64,000 nucleotides of DNA from Rhododendron vialii (GCF_030253575.1 NC_080568.1:32701001-32765000); one strand, 5' to 3'. Shown: positions 1-11,991, numbered from the stretch's first letter. Program-made: numbers and translations. Notes: generated by a model not told the origin, from the letters alone.

Positions 1-411
1 TATGTTGGATAAAATCAACTTTAAATTCAGATTCCTGTAAATGTTCAACTAGAAAAATGAGAATTGACAAGTAAATCAAAATGGTTTTATTGCCTCAGGT
101 ACGTGCAAAGAATCAATCCAATACAACTCCACAATCATCAACCAATCAAAGAAAAATAAACACATAATTGCCTCATAAATCAACTCCATGCACAATATAT
201 TCCAACACCAAAAAGTTAAGTAGCATGTGAGGACAAGACCAAAACTGAGGCCTTCGAGTAGCACGTTCAAAAGCAGGGGAGAAACACCAGGGGATTAGGA
301 ACAGCAGCATCGTCTGAGCTCCAAGAGCAAGAATGAGGCCCCAATAACAGAGGCATCAACTGAGCCAAATGGAGTAGCCCAGGATTTTGGGCCACAGCAT
401 GAACGTAGAAG
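1..411. other. No gene recognised at left edge
   Basis: AT-rich sequence with only short, unsupported open frames. I see no splice-consistent coding exon and no recognisable domain. It could be the degraded continuation of the enoyl-CoA hydratase relic to its right, but nothing legible connects them. Confidence 0.4.
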
Positions 412-725
412 AAGCATCAATTTAGGTCTTAATCATTTTTCAAGATAGCCTCTGCGAGAGCGTGACCCAGGTCGAGGCCATTATTGATAACCGTCTTATA
501 ACTCAAAACTTAAGCCTTGGATCATTTTCAAGATAGCCTTTGCAACTTCCGGGCTTTCTTCTGCAATTCGCTTTCATCAACAAGATGATTCACCAAACCT
601 CACCTCTCAGCTTGTCCTGCAGTTAAGGGCCATAGCTGTTAAAGACACTTCACCTTCAAGAGCTCTATTGGGTCCTATAATGCGTTACAACTTCTGAGAA
701 AGGCCCCACAAAGGACATATTCCAA
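412..725 (-). pseudogene. Enoyl-CoA hydratase relic (ECHIA-like)
   Basis: Read on the minus strand, this stretch gives consecutive pieces of the C-terminal part of a plant enoyl-CoA hydratase: IIGPNRALE, then VSLTAMAL, TAGQAER, GLVNHLVDESELQKKAR, VAKAILKMIQGL and YKTVINNGLDLGHALAE. The pieces match the order of the crotonase-fold C-terminal helices of the plant beta-oxidation type (At4g16210-like, from memory). They sit in different frames and are interrupted by stops: the expected Trp before GLVNH reads TGA, and at least two small indels lie near 540-560 and 500-515. The active-site half of the enzyme is absent. It is a dead fragment; I cannot tell whether it is a retrocopy or a decayed multi-exon gene. 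Confidence 0.75.
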
Positions 726-2003
726 ACCTGAAAAATTAAAAACAAATATATACATGAATCCTCGTTAGATGGGAAGAAATGAAGAACCAAAACACCAAAT
801 GTTTCAACAACAAGAATTCTACCTGCCATAGTTCAGTCAAATGAAAACCAAACCAGTTGACACCCATTGTCTTCGCAAATGCATTATAAATAGACAAAAT
901 GACCCTTGAGATATACAACACCCATGCTATGCAGAATTACACACCCACCTGCAGATATAAACCCAATCCAAAATGCCCCATGACGTGATATTCAGAGTCC
1001 AAAGCAGCATCCCTTGACAGTAAGTTAGTAACACTTATTGACAGCAAAACTCCTAGATAGTGATGCTCCATTTCACCAAGGAATCCTTGAGCAAATATTG
1101 TGTACCCCAAATACTCCTTGACTCATACACCCTCATTTCACTTACCAAAGACTTGACACATAACTCAGTGATCAAAAGACAATACCCATGCTGGCACACC
1201 ATGCAGAACTTGCACTGCCTCGATTTAACCCCAATAAAACTCAGACCCGTTACTCAAAACACCCCCCTTTCGATCAGAATCCCCGCTTTGAACCCACACC
1301 CCATGTCAAATTCAATGACCCCATAACACCCCTTTGGAGCAGGATACCAACATTGAAGCTACACCCTATGACATATGATCCCATGACATATCCCTCTCAT
1401 GTAAGATTCACCCACATGACACAAACATAATGAAACAAACTTCACCGACAGATAACTCCCATGACACATTCAGACACACCCAACAGTGAAACCAATCCCC
1501 ATGACATATTGATACATCTTACCTTCAGGAAATTTTTTGGACAAACTCAGGATTAGAGGTGAACAAGCCAAGCAAGAGGTTGATCAAGTTTTGTTTGAAA
1601 GCTTAACAAGCTTCAAAAATATGTTCAAGCATAGCATGTTTATGAGACGAGCTAATCTTAAATGAGTTTTAATCGAGCCGAACATTAGCCGATCACGAGT
1701 AGTTTGAATTTTTCATATGTCTCGAGTAGTATGTATTTTACATATCTCATAAGCTATACGAGCCGAGTAGTAGCTTAATTGAGCTTGGTTTGAACCTCTC
1801 ACGAACTTCAAAGAGGGAAGGCTTTACTCTCTCTCTTTTCTTCTGTATTTTTTTTGTTCATGTTAATTATGTATGTAGAAGGAAAGCCGGAAGTTCACAC
1901 AAAAAACATATCTTCAGGGGTTGTGTAAGTCCAAACTAAAAGCAAACAATTTCGTTCTAAGAACCTAATAAATCTCCAGCAAAACCAGTGCTCTGCCACA
2001 GCT
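726..2003. other. Intergenic; degenerate CCATGACAY words
   Basis: No gene seen. About 1190-1520 holds loosely repeated words of the type CCCATGACAYA, giving chance open frames with many His/Pro/Thr codons. About 1550-1810 has GAGCTTG/GAGCCG-type words often seen in decayed plant transposons, but I cannot define ends. Confidence 0.4.
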
Positions 2004-2011
2004 GGTCCAGT

Positions 2012-2540
2012 TAGGCCTGTCAATGGGCCGGATCCGATCCGGATCCGACAGATCCGGATCCGGATCCGATAAGACACAATCCGATCCGGATCCGATAAGA
2101 CTCAAATCCGATAGTGGTAATCCGGATCCGAATCCGAAAAATCCGGATCCGATCCGAAAATCCGAATCCGATCCGGAAACTTTTTTTACTTCAAAAATTT
2201 TAGCAAAAAAAAATATTTTTTTCAAAAAAATACAATTTTTTTTTTCAAAAAAAAATTATTTTCCGAAAAAAAATTTAAAAAATAAAATAAAAATAAAAAT
2301 ACAACTTCTTAAACATTTTTTTTTTCAAAATAAAAATTTTACTATTTTTTTAAAAAAAATTAAAATTTTTTAAAAAAATGAAGTTCGGATTCGGATTGAT
2401 AACGGATTTAATCCGATCCGATCCGGATCCATATTGAATTACCGGATCCGGATTATCGGATTATCGGATCGATGTTATCGGATTCGGATCCGGATCCGGA
2501 TCGGATTTTTCGGATCGGATCCGGTCCATTGACAGGCCTA
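2012..2540. mobile_element. hAT-like MITE filled with GGATCC/ATCCGG repeats
   Basis: The element starts TAGGCCTGTCAATGG and ends with its inverted form CCATTGACAGGCCTA. Perfect 8-bp target duplications GGTCCAGT flank it (2004-2011 and 2541-2548), the hallmark length for hAT elements. Inside the termini on both sides are long runs of overlapping GGATCC/GATCCGG words (2029-2180 and 2400-2525) that are inverted relative to each other. The centre (2185-2390) is almost pure A/T. It has no transposase and is non-autonomous. Confidence 0.85.
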
Positions 2541-2678
2541 GGTCCAGTAATACACACAAAGTCCTTGACAATTGCCTGAATTTAAACATGCAACGAAAAC
2601 TATACAAAATTGAAATTAACGGACCTGTAACGATGGAGTAGTGAGAAGCCGAATAGTTGCTTCTCCGCTGAACCACCA

Positions 2679-2681
<3 letters not shown>

Positions 2682-2716
<35 letters not shown>
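2682..2716. repeat. (TC)n microsatellite
   Basis: About 17 uninterrupted TC units. No gene start is evident immediately downstream. Confidence 0.9.
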
Positions 2717-2720
<4 letters not shown>

Positions 2721-2768
2721 TAGGGACGTTTCTTCGTCGGAGACTCGGAGTGAATCTATTGTTTGCTA

Positions 2769-3215
2769 AAATGGGTTTGATAATGTATGGCCAAATCTAT
2801 TTTCATAAAAATAAATTCACTTTTATCATCTGCGATTATGTATCTTTCAGAATTCGATTGAAATGATATTTGACCGTGTTTATCTTCTTTACAAGCTCTA
2901 AAATTTGAACGATTTCGATCATGGAGATCAATCGAAATGAGATCACAAATTAACATATTCACAATGCAGATCCATAAATTGCGGGCAACGTCGTTTTCTT
3001 GAACAACTCCTCTCCGTCGTTGACACAATGGATTTGATAGGGTGTGGCCAAGTCTATTTTCGCAAAAACAAATTCACGCTTATCGTCCCCGATTATGTAT
3101 CAATGAGTACTCGATTAAGAGGATATTTGATTTGGTTTATGTTCTTGACAATCTCTGAAACATGAAGGGTTTCGATCACGGTGATAACCTGGAACGAGTT
3201 CACAATTCGTCAAAT
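2769..3215. repeat. Diverged 258-bp-period direct repeat
   Basis: Two copies (about 2769-2955 and 3027-3215) align along their length with many substitutions: ATGGGTTTGATA/ATGGATTTGATA, CTATTTTC.CAAAAA.AAATTCAC and GATTATGTATC occur in the same order and spacing. The repeat spacing is about 258 bp. No coding frame is shared by both, so I call it a non-coding tandem duplication of moderate age. Confidence 0.7.
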
Positions 3216-5084
3216 TCATGTCTCAAGTGACTTCTCAGTTTCAACTTGCGAAGTCCTTACAAATACGGACGACGTCGGTTTTGAGATATCTCCCGTGATC
3301 AAGCCGCGAGTTTTAAATGGAACCCAGTCGACGCCATTTAGATAAAGCTCGCGTCTGTTATGCGCGAGTTTCCAATGAATGCCAGTACATGCAAATAACC
3401 GAACCGAACACCAGTCGTCGTCCCCATTTTCCCCATGATTTCTCTCTCTCTCTCTCTGGGTGTGTATACATACTGTATTGCACTGAATCGTCGTTCACAA
3501 ACGGGTGTCAATCCTCTCCAAACTAATTGTGGCCTCACATTTTCGGGTATGCAAAATCTCAATTTTCGTCCGGATTGTGTACAATTCAAATGAGGCTATC
3601 GATTTCATCACTTTATGCTACCTAATTAATTCAGGTCTATCTTCTTTGTCGTACTTGGATTTTTATTCCTTTTTTGCAATTCTTGTTATTGCCACCAAAA
3701 CTATAATTTTCCCTTTCTCTAGAAGTACCTCTGTGGAACATCTCCGAGTGTTTGGAAAAGTGTCCGTATAGGTGAATTTGGAAGTCTTATTGCCTTGTGT
3801 TGATTAGCTGATGGATCTTTGGCTGTGGTCGGTTCTCTCACAACAGAGCTCGATAGTGATATGAGGATAGTTGTTAAAAACCTACAATCCTATAATTTGT
3901 ATTGTCTCCTTCAAAAAAGGAATCTCTCTAATGGAGTTGTTAAAAACCTACAATCCAACAATTTGAAGTGAAGATCAAGATCGGGCTTTGTTGTTGATTG
4001 ACAGAATTTAAATTGACAATCTCTATAACTTTTATATGGAAGAGCTGATGTCTCTTGCCCAATTATGGCTGGATGGAAATGAGAATTTTCAAACACAATT
4101 GATAGGGATGGCAATATGGCACCTATCAACATGGCTAATGGATGTTTTTTTTTGAAACTCAGAACCACAATGGGATGAAATTCCAGAGATTATCAAGATT
4201 AGAATAGCATTTGGGGTGAAAATGAAGTGGGGAACGAATGACTTTTTTTTGGGCAAGTGGGAACGAATGACTTTAGCAGCAAGGACTTCATCTATAAGCT
4301 TAAGGCAATAAAGGAATCTCTCTAATGGAGTTCGAGGGTATGCTGTTGAAGTTGCACGGCTTCGATCTAGGGACTTTATTGGTGTGTGTTGTGTAGCAGT
4401 GGGTGGGTGTGTGGTGCATCAGTGAGTGACTGAATGGGTGTGTTTTGTGTAATTGTGTGTGCGTGTGCGTGTGGTGTGTAGTGTTTGTGTTGTACTGTGG
4501 GCGATTCATGCTACTGTTGCCGGAGCTTGACATTAGACTGGCGGTGTAGACAATAATATTGTGAAAAGTGAAGGAGAAAACTTGTTCCTGAAAACTTAAG
4601 TACTGGTGTGTTGAAAAACGCTTGTTCTATTATGAACTTGCAAGTCAAAACCAAAAATCATGCCTGTAGTTATCTAGGAACGGATCTCGTCTATGCTTTT
4701 TTGATTTTTCTACTCGAATTGTGATATGCTTGTCTAGGAACTGTTCTTGCCAGTGATTCTATTTGTGGCATACTTATATTGTGTATCCTCTTTTGAAGTT
4801 TCTGGATTCTCAGCCGTGCTTTTGTATCTTGGGGACTACTGCTGTTCTAAGTGACTAGTACTGTTCTTAGATTGGCAAAAGCTTGTTTAAACATTTAGAC
4901 ACTCTTAAAACCAATCTTCTTGTAACATGTCTGGGCATAAGACTGACAGAAGCATACTTTGAGGGAGGATTCAGAATTTCTTGAAAGTAAATAGAGGAAA
5001 AACAAAGTCAAATTAAGCTACAAGTTGGTTAAGAATTTCTTCATTGCCCAATTTTATGTTAAACGTTGCTCATTATCTTAACAG
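3216..5084. other. Intergenic; TG-rich tract and short duplications
   Basis: No gene seen. GTTGTTAAAAACCTACAATCC occurs twice, 69 bp apart (about 3867 and 3936). About 4380-4494 is a TG/GTG-rich low-complexity tract that produces spurious Thr/His-rich frames on the minus strand. Confidence 0.45.
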
Positions 5085-5242
5085 GGAGAGTCGTTTTGCT
5101 AGCTGGGATTCTAACTATTATTGTGGTCATTTCCTTGACACTATACGTGTTCTGGGCCGCCAAAAATGGCTGCGACTTCCATGTCCTGGGGCCGTTTCTC
5201 TTCACCTCCCTCTTGGTGCTCATTGCTTTTGCTCTGATTCAG
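5085..5242 (+). pseudogene. Isolated exon of a LIFEGUARD/BI-1-like gene
   Basis: One open exon encodes GRVVLLAGILTIIVVISLTLYVFWAAKN...DFHVLGPFLFTSLLVLIAFALIQ, which matches the two central membrane segments of plant LIFEGUARD proteins (BI1-like, TMBIM family; cell-death and ER-stress membrane proteins). It keeps a good acceptor (TTAACAG before 5085) and donor (CAG|GTTTGTGG after 5242). I find neither the upstream exons (N-terminus) nor the downstream exon that should start FFPLG. The exon is 158 nt and open, but it stands alone, so it is a captured or left-over gene fragment rather than a working gene. Confidence 0.7.
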
Positions 5243-5444
5243 GTTTGTGGAACTGTCTTTTCCTTATTCCAGGGGAACTCTATAGTTTTCCACCATACCA
5301 TGAATGTGTACGTGACAAGAAAATGAGAACATTGGATCGATCGGAACGTAGTTTCAGCCTTGCAAATTGTCAATTATGTTATTTACCATAAAAAAATGAG
5401 AGAGAAAGAAGTTTAGAATTGAATTTGGCTTGTCTTCGGTCCAC

Positions 5445-5620
5445 GTTTGGACTACAGAGCAGCGATCGAAGTGATCGCAACCGTCGGATGGTATTTTTTA
5501 ACAGCCGAGATTAAAACAAAACTTTTTCGGGGAAAAGTTTTTAAAAATCTGGACCGTTGAATGCAAAGATGAACGGCTAGAATGCAACTGCAGGGAAGCC
5601 GCGTCCTTTAGAATTACTTC
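5445..5620 (-). mobile_element. MITE fragment, same family as 32472-32686
   Basis: Contains AACCGTCGGATGG...TTTTTAAAAATCTGGACCGTTG. The core (ACTTTTTCGGGGAAAAG TTTTTAAAAATCTGGACC) matches, on the opposite strand, the core of the insertion at 32472-32686. Ends here are not sharp. Confidence 0.5.
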
Positions 5621-6268
5621 CAAAAAAAAAAAAAAGATGTTTAGAATTTGATTAGAAGAAAACTAAGGTTGAATCGTTAAACTAATAGTAATTTCAATCA
5701 TTCTATGCCTGAGCTAGAGACAGTATATGAAACCAATAGTACTTCACTAATAACGAGAGAAAATATGGTCACGACATCAAAAGAAGTACTCCACTTATTT
5801 AAGCTGCATAAGCTAAGAGCAAGATACATAACTCGAATATTTATGATACGAATATCTCCGTTGATCCAGGTCAAAATATAGAGTTCCTTAATTTTTAGAA
5901 TATAATTAAATTGAGAATCTCCCAACCCAAATACGATGTATGACATATGATTGGAATGTATATATTTTCAAGAATAACCTTGATGGCATCAATTTTTTAA
6001 ACGGCAAAAAAGAAAAAAATTATAATCTTTGAAATTGTTACAAAGACTAAAGGAACAAGAATTTGACGGCATCGTATCATAAATCTGAGAATAATATATT
6101 CCTAAACCTAAGAACAATGCTGTGCCCAAAAATCGGAGACTCAATCCCGAAATTGACAAGAAGCCAACCTTGATGGCATCATTGATAATGAGGTATGTAA
6201 TGACATTAGCGGAAAAAAAATATCTTCGTCAACATTGATACAAAATGATCTTGTGGTCGGGTGTTCTC
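5621..6268. other. Intergenic, nothing recognised
   Basis: AT-rich sequence without a recognisable gene. The phrase CAACCTTGATGGCATCA occurs near 5969 and again near 6166, a small dispersed duplication. Confidence 0.4.
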
Positions 6269-6284
6269 CGCTCCATATCCATTT

Positions 6285-6558
6285 TTTTTTTATTCAAACA
6301 CAATTCATATCATTTCAAAGAAGTCATACGACAACTACAGATATCCATCCGAAAGCAAGGACAAGAGAAACAACCAGAACCATCCAACAAAGAATGAACA
6401 AGAAAGATAAATGTCTAAGACCAGGAACGACCTCACACCGCCAAAGAAGGTCGGGACACGTGGAATATGAAATCCAGACACTCAATCGCCTAAGGATTGG
6501 TGAAAACCCAAGCCACAGATAGCAGTAATCTTTGACGGATATCAAAACAGCAGAAGCA
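6285..6558 (-). mobile_element. 5'-truncated L1-type LINE insertion
   Basis: A 16-bp direct repeat, CGCTCCATATCCATTT, flanks the insert at 6269-6284 and 6559-6574. On the minus strand the insert ends in a poly(A) run (T run at 6282-6291 on plus). Target duplication plus poly(A) plus 5' truncation is the signature of target-primed reverse transcription. The 274-bp insert contains no recognisable reverse-transcriptase motif and looks like LINE 3'-terminal sequence. Confidence 0.85.
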
Positions 6559-6599
6559 CGCTCCATATCCATTTGGCCAGGTTATAGTTTAGCCCTGCA

Positions 6600-7450
6600 T
6601 CCCCGCACCAGATAGGGTTATTAATATCTAGACTCATTCCAATATACAAATGTAATGTATTGTAAAACAAAATTTTCATGATATAATAAGTACATGTTCC
6701 GATAAAAAATATATGTCATTTAATCCGGCCCCCCATCGGGTCAAAATTTTGACTCCACCACTGAATATATTCATTTCTCTTTGTTTTCATGATGTACCCT
6801 TCTCAAGTTATCTATCAATAAAAATAAAAATAAAAAGACTCAAGGCCCATTCGGAAACCAATTTGTTATTATCCATTATTCAATAATTTTCATTTGGAAG
6901 CTAGTGAGAATAAATTTTCTCACAATGCATTTTGAAAACTATATCAAGAATATCAGCCTCTCAAAATAATCTCGTTGATCAGATATTTAGTTATTTAGTA
7001 AATATAATTTCGGGGTTAATTTATCTTGGACTATAAGACACTTGGACACTCTGAATCCGAACCCATTTATTCCATTTGTCTTTAGATAGATGAACCTCGA
7101 AATCATTTTCCGATTAACTTGAATTTTCGTATAAACTAATGTTAATTTCTTGCCATAGTCTAAAAAGTGAACAACTTCGATCTCATGTGCGTGCTCGAGA
7201 AGAGCCCGCAAATGGACACTCAATCCCGAATCTGGGGATCATATAGGGCGGGCTGCTCTACAAGATTGTAGTGTATGTTCATTACGTCAATTGTTCATCT
7301 CAACTTCTCTGGAAGAGTTTATTTTAAATCCGGATCGTTAGAAAATACTTTTGGACGACTTAATAGATGATGGCTACAGTCCTGTGTATTGCACCTATGC
7401 ACTACAGGGTTCCGAATCCCTCAATCCCTTGAGCGGACTATAGAAGAGCC
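6600..7450. other. Intergenic, nothing recognised
   Basis: AT-rich sequence with no gene, no clear repeat boundary and only short chance frames. Confidence 0.4.
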
Positions 7451-7458
7451 AAGCCTTA

Positions 7459-7870
7459 GGGTTCGTTTGATTAGCAAGAAAAGTATAATGAAAAATGAAA
7501 ATGATAGAAAGTAAAGTAAAAGAAAAGAAAAAGAAAATGTATTTTTTTTCACATCTGTTTGATTAGGATAAAAGTTTTGTAAAAAAAATAATAGAAAAAT
7601 AAAATATCATTGTTGAAAAGGAGGAAAAGTTGCCCAAATTAAAAGAAAAAAGGTAGAGTGAAGAGGGTAAAAAAGGAAAATAGAGTAATTATTATTGAAA
7701 TTTTTTCTGCACATTTTGTGAGAAAAAGTGAGGCAAATTCTCAAGCTTTAGAGGGTTGTACGAAAAAATTCATTATTTACCACTTTTTATAATATTTTTG
7801 CTAAGTGAATACCAAAAAAAAAAAATTTGTTTTTTTCTTCTTATTATTCTCTCGCTGATCAAACAGACGC
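7459..7870. mobile_element. Tourist-like (PIF/Harbinger) MITE
   Basis: Imperfect terminal inverted repeats GGGTTCGTTTGATTAGC (left) and GCTGATCAAACAGACGC (right). TTA sits immediately outside both ends (7456-7458 and 7871-7873), the 3-bp target duplication typical of PIF/Harbinger elements. Non-coding, A-rich interior, 412 bp. Confidence 0.8.
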
Positions 7871-7928
7871 TTATTTTAATTTTTTGGTACCTGGTCTCTC
7901 TCTCGAGTAGTCTAGTGTCTCACACACG

Positions 7929-8143
7929 GAAATTTTCAATGCCCGGGACATATCCCATGGTACGCGTATCGGAGTCGTTTATTGCATTTTTAGATAGTTT
8001 AGATTTGGAGCGAGAAAAATAAGAGAGAAAGTGTAAGAGTGAGAAAAGAAAGAAGATTTCAATATGAACCGTTCGAAAGTGCATTGGACCGCTCGAATAT
8101 GCCGAACGGGTGATATAGCTGCCCGGCACCGAAAAATTTCTCC
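7929..8143. mobile_element. hAT-like MITE, GA-rich-core family, copy 1
   Basis: Ends GAAATTTTCAATGCCCGGG and GCCCGGCACCGAAAAATTTC are inverted relatives. The flanks carry CACACACG on both sides (7921-7928 and 8145-8152), compatible with an 8-bp duplication, though the setting is CA-rich. The interior has the family's GAGAGAAAG tract and GAACCGTTCG/GGACCGCTCG words. Relatives lie at 12646-12712 (deleted form), 26371-26611 and 37563-37790. Confidence 0.75.
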
Positions 8144-8164
8144 TCACACACGCACACACGGAAG

Positions 8165-9687
8165 AGTTCTGTGGAGAAACAGATTACAAAAGCTGACATT
8201 TTTATTTTCCTGCGAAACTGGTTCCGGAGGGAAGTGGTAGTACTCCAGTAATCTAGTGAGCTCCAAGAGCCTCCATCATTTCCCTCTCCGATGGCCCCAC
8301 TACTTTCCGTGTGTTAATGGGTACAGCTTTTCCTCTCGATTTCCCCATACATTTCCTGATTCATCTCATCTAGGGTTCATGTTTTCTCATCAAGTTCTTC
8401 AAAAAAAATTCTTCGATTTGTGGGAGATTCAGGGATTCCTGATTCTGTATAATGTTGAAGGTATGTACGGGATCTCTTGCCTTTTCTTGAATTTGGTCAT
8501 TAATGTTTGTTCTTCATGATAACCGGTGTTCAGAAGCTGAAATTTTTGCTTCATCTGGCGTTTAATCAAATTTATATACTCACTATACTAGATTTCCTTT
8601 AATGGCTTCTTGGTAGCGATTTGATTCACTTATCTGATCGTGTAGTTTTGATTACTTTGGCCTTAATGATTCACACTGTTTGCATACTGAATTTTGCCTA
8701 TTCTTTTGTATTGTATTGACTACATTACGTTTCATTTGATGGGTTTTGGTTAGAATTTTGATTTACTTCTTTGGTGGTGGTGTAAGTTGGATTTTCTTAG
8801 CCTTAATCGTCCATGTGTCTCTACGCGTAATGGCTATTAATTGTGATGCAACAGTAAGGCAATTTAGTTTTGCTTGAAAACACACTTCTCGAAATCTGCA
8901 AGTTTTGGTGCAACATTGATCAGAATGACGTGCTAAGTTTTGGCCTTAATGATATCCAATGTTTAGATTCTGGAAGCTGAATTTTTGACTCGTCTGTTGT
9001 AATGTACCAATGTGTACTATGTATTAACTATATTGGATCTCCTTTAATGGGCTTTGCTTGCCTCTTCTGGGTATAAGTTTGATTCACTTTTATGATTGAG
9101 AGTCTGGAGTGTTTGGACTACTTTGGCCTTAATCGTTGGTGTGTCGCTACGATTACTGGCTATCACTCATCGTGCAATAGCTAGGTAATCTAGTTTGGCT
9201 TGAAAATGTGGTCATTCTGCTCTGTTCAGGTCCATACTTCTCGAATCTGCAATTATTGGTGATCAGAATTAAGTTTAGTCGTTCGCAAGTACCTTGCTAC
9301 AGTAAGACATTCATGACTTATTATCCTTTGAGCTTTTCAAAGCCCTGTGTAACGCATGACTGTCCACTCATGTGATATGAAGTTCTTCCTGTAGTTAGGA
9401 ATTTGTTATGTGCGCGATTGATCCTTCATTCCTTTTTAAACAAGGAAACGAAACAAACTTATTTATGACTCTATCTATGCCACATCTTACTTGTGCGACA
9501 GAATAACTACTGTCTATTCTGGTGGATATCAGCTACCAAGTGTCTCAAGATGTTTGGTACAACTAGTTAAGTGCGTAAGATATGTCTGCCATTTGGACTA
9601 ACAAGGTGATTGGAATAGATTGGATATTATTTCACCATTGATCTATGCTGTCTGTCTCTGTCCATCATATTCAGTTGGCGAACTTTG
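8165..9687 (+). other. Leader exon and 5'-UTR intron of RING gene
   Basis: A C/T-rich leader (about 8190-8459) ends GTTGAAG|GTATGT. The next acceptor, CATATTCAG at 9666-9674, places nine to fifteen untranslated bases before the ATG at 9688. The intron (8460-9674) is T-rich, as expected of plant introns. A diverged copy of its distal part together with the start codon lies at 16500-17345. The transcription start is not defined by sequence alone. Confidence 0.65.
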
Positions 9688-11991
9688 ATGGAATTTCCCT
9701 TTCCTGAACAAAAAAGTGAACTTGATCCTGATAGACACCCTTTGCTAATGGAGAGATTGGAAAACCATAATGACAGTGAACATATCATTGACATAGCAGT
9801 GAGATCTCATGATGATCATCCCTCTGGAGTGGACCCACCACAGCTTGAAGAAATACCATCAATAAGAACAATAGCGCCAACTTATCAAACATTATTGTCT
9901 TCTTCGAACAGAGGAAACTCCAGGAATTCTTCATCTATAGCGAGAGGTGATGGCTATGCTGGTCATGGCAGAAGCACATTAAATTCTAGGTTATGGGTTT
10001 CCGTTGAGCTATTTGTTACTGTTGGTCAAGTTATCGCCTCTGTTGTCATTTTATCGTTGTCGAGAAATGAACATCCGCGGGCTCCACTATTTGAATGGGT
10101 TGTGGGTTACACAACTGGGTGTGTTGCAACAATCCCTATTCTTTATTGGCGTTATCGTAACCGCATGAGGGCTACTGAGCAGGATTCAATCAGGTCATGG
10201 CACGGCTCTTCTCAAAATAACCCATCATCTGAACCTGCTTCTTACACAGCTAGTTCAATTGCTCAAGGTTCAGAAGAGGGAAACCGTCAAACTGGGAGTT
10301 CAGCACCAAGGATTAGTTGGATTTCCCCACATTTGAGCCCACGGTATGGTCTCGCTTGTTCATGCTTATGTAGTGAACTGTGGAGAATTGAGATGCTGCT
10401 ATTGTTTGTATCACTATCAAGACTGCGTAATTTAACGTTTATGATATTCTCATTATTTGTTGTCATACATAATCAAGAAGAATATGTGTTTTTTCAGTTC
10501 TTAGACTCAATAAAAGTTCACATAATGTTCAACAATGAAGGTGTAAACTTTTGCAACCGTTTAGCCCATCAAGATAAGTTTGACTGGGCATCAATAGAAT
10601 TGGCAATTTGAGATGATATTTATTTTTACTTTTCTACAATTTTTATGTACAAAAACCTAGAGTCTAGGACCGCTGTATGCCAAAACTACCACAGATCTGA
10701 CACGAAAGAGGACAAAATTGTGATAATAGTGGTTGAATTATACTAAAATGTGAAGTCAGGCCTTTCTGGAGTCATAAGTATAATCCTATACATTTATTCT
10801 CCATCTGCAAGGTCCAAAGGACCTAAATCCAATTACTTCTCTTTTGTGTAATGTGCATTCATCATCTTTTCAACTCAGCAAGTGACAAAAATGTCCATTC
10901 TTGGTGATGCCTTTGATCAGTGATTCAGTAGTCTTTTCTGCTCCCAAATGGTATAATATGCTTGGTTTAGACTTTAGTGAAGAGTTGGTTTCTCATTTGC
11001 ACCTTCAACAGCCTGGTGGATCGTTTCAAGATGGCCTTGGATTGCTTCTTTGCAGTGTGGTTTCTTGTCGGTAACGTATGGATCTTTGGAGGTCACTCTT
11101 CTCCCTCTGAAGCTCCAAAATTGTACAGGTATCAGGAAATCATATATATTTCTGTTCCATTTCTATTGGCTTTCACCTTGGTTTTACATTTCTAACTGTT
11201 GGTGGGGCTCATTCCAGGTTATGTTTAGTGTTCCTGACATTTAGCTTTATTGGGTATGCCATGCCATTCATACTATGTGCAACAATATGTTTCTGTTGGC
11301 CCTGCATAATATCAGTCCTTGGTTTTCGAGAGGATCTTTCTCAAACCAGAGGAGCCACCCCAGAATCCATAAATGCTCTACCAATTTACAAGTTCAAGTT
11401 TACAAAAACTGGGGATAATCAGGAAACCAACTCAGGTATTAGCGATGGTGGCGTTTTTGCCGCAGGAACAGAAAAGGAACGTGCCATATCAGGAGAGGAC
11501 GCTGTAAGTTTATAAACAGAAACGTGGCTTCTGATTTTATGTTCTTCAGTTTGGGTAACTCTTAAGTGGTCAGATTTTGAGTAAGCCCCAGCATTTCACT
11601 ATTTTTTTCCAAGTCAAAAACCTCATGAATTCCAAAATTTTCCTTCTGGCAGCTTCTGGAGATAACTTCATATCCAAACCCGTGGCTAAGTTTCAAATTT
11701 CATGATGAATTGCCTTACTGTTCAAAATTTGCCCTTTTGGTGCAGGTTTGTTGTATTTGCTTGGCAAAATATGCAGAAAATGATGAATTGAGGGAGCTAC
11801 CTTGCTCCCATTTTTTCCACATAGAGTGTGTAGATAAATGGCTGAAGATCAATGCATCGTGTCCTCTCTGTAAATACGAGCTTGGTGAGAGCAATGGGAA
11901 TGCATCACCATCGGCCAGAAACTCCAGCCCTCACCAGAGTGAGAGGAGACCAGGCAATGGTGAAGGTGTGTACGGGACAACTATGATATAG
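9688..11991 (+). CDS. Membrane RING-H2 E3 ubiquitin ligase (At4g11680-like)
   Basis: Coding exons 9688-10343, 11012-11128, 11218-11503 and 11746-11991 join in frame (all GT-AG) into 434 residues. The N-terminal ~100 residues are polar. Membrane segments lie at about 102-125, 133-155, 225-246 and one or two at 259-294. The C-terminal RING-H2 finger, residues 355-395, has spacing C-x2-C-x14-C-x-H-x2-H-x2-C-x10-C-x2-C, so all eight zinc ligands are present. Architecture and motifs FKMALDCFFAVWF and GFREDLSQTRGAT match the plant At4g11680/At1g12760/At1g63170 family, presumed membrane-bound E3 ligases with no substrate I can name. Retaining intron 1 would extend the frame to 10611 and give a shorter protein without RING. 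Partial relics of this gene lie at 16500-17345 and 32995-33497. Confidence 0.93.

Noticed and set aside
4380-4494. TG-rich tract as a Z-DNA or regulatory element
   Set aside because: Imperfect and without associated gene; left as low complexity.
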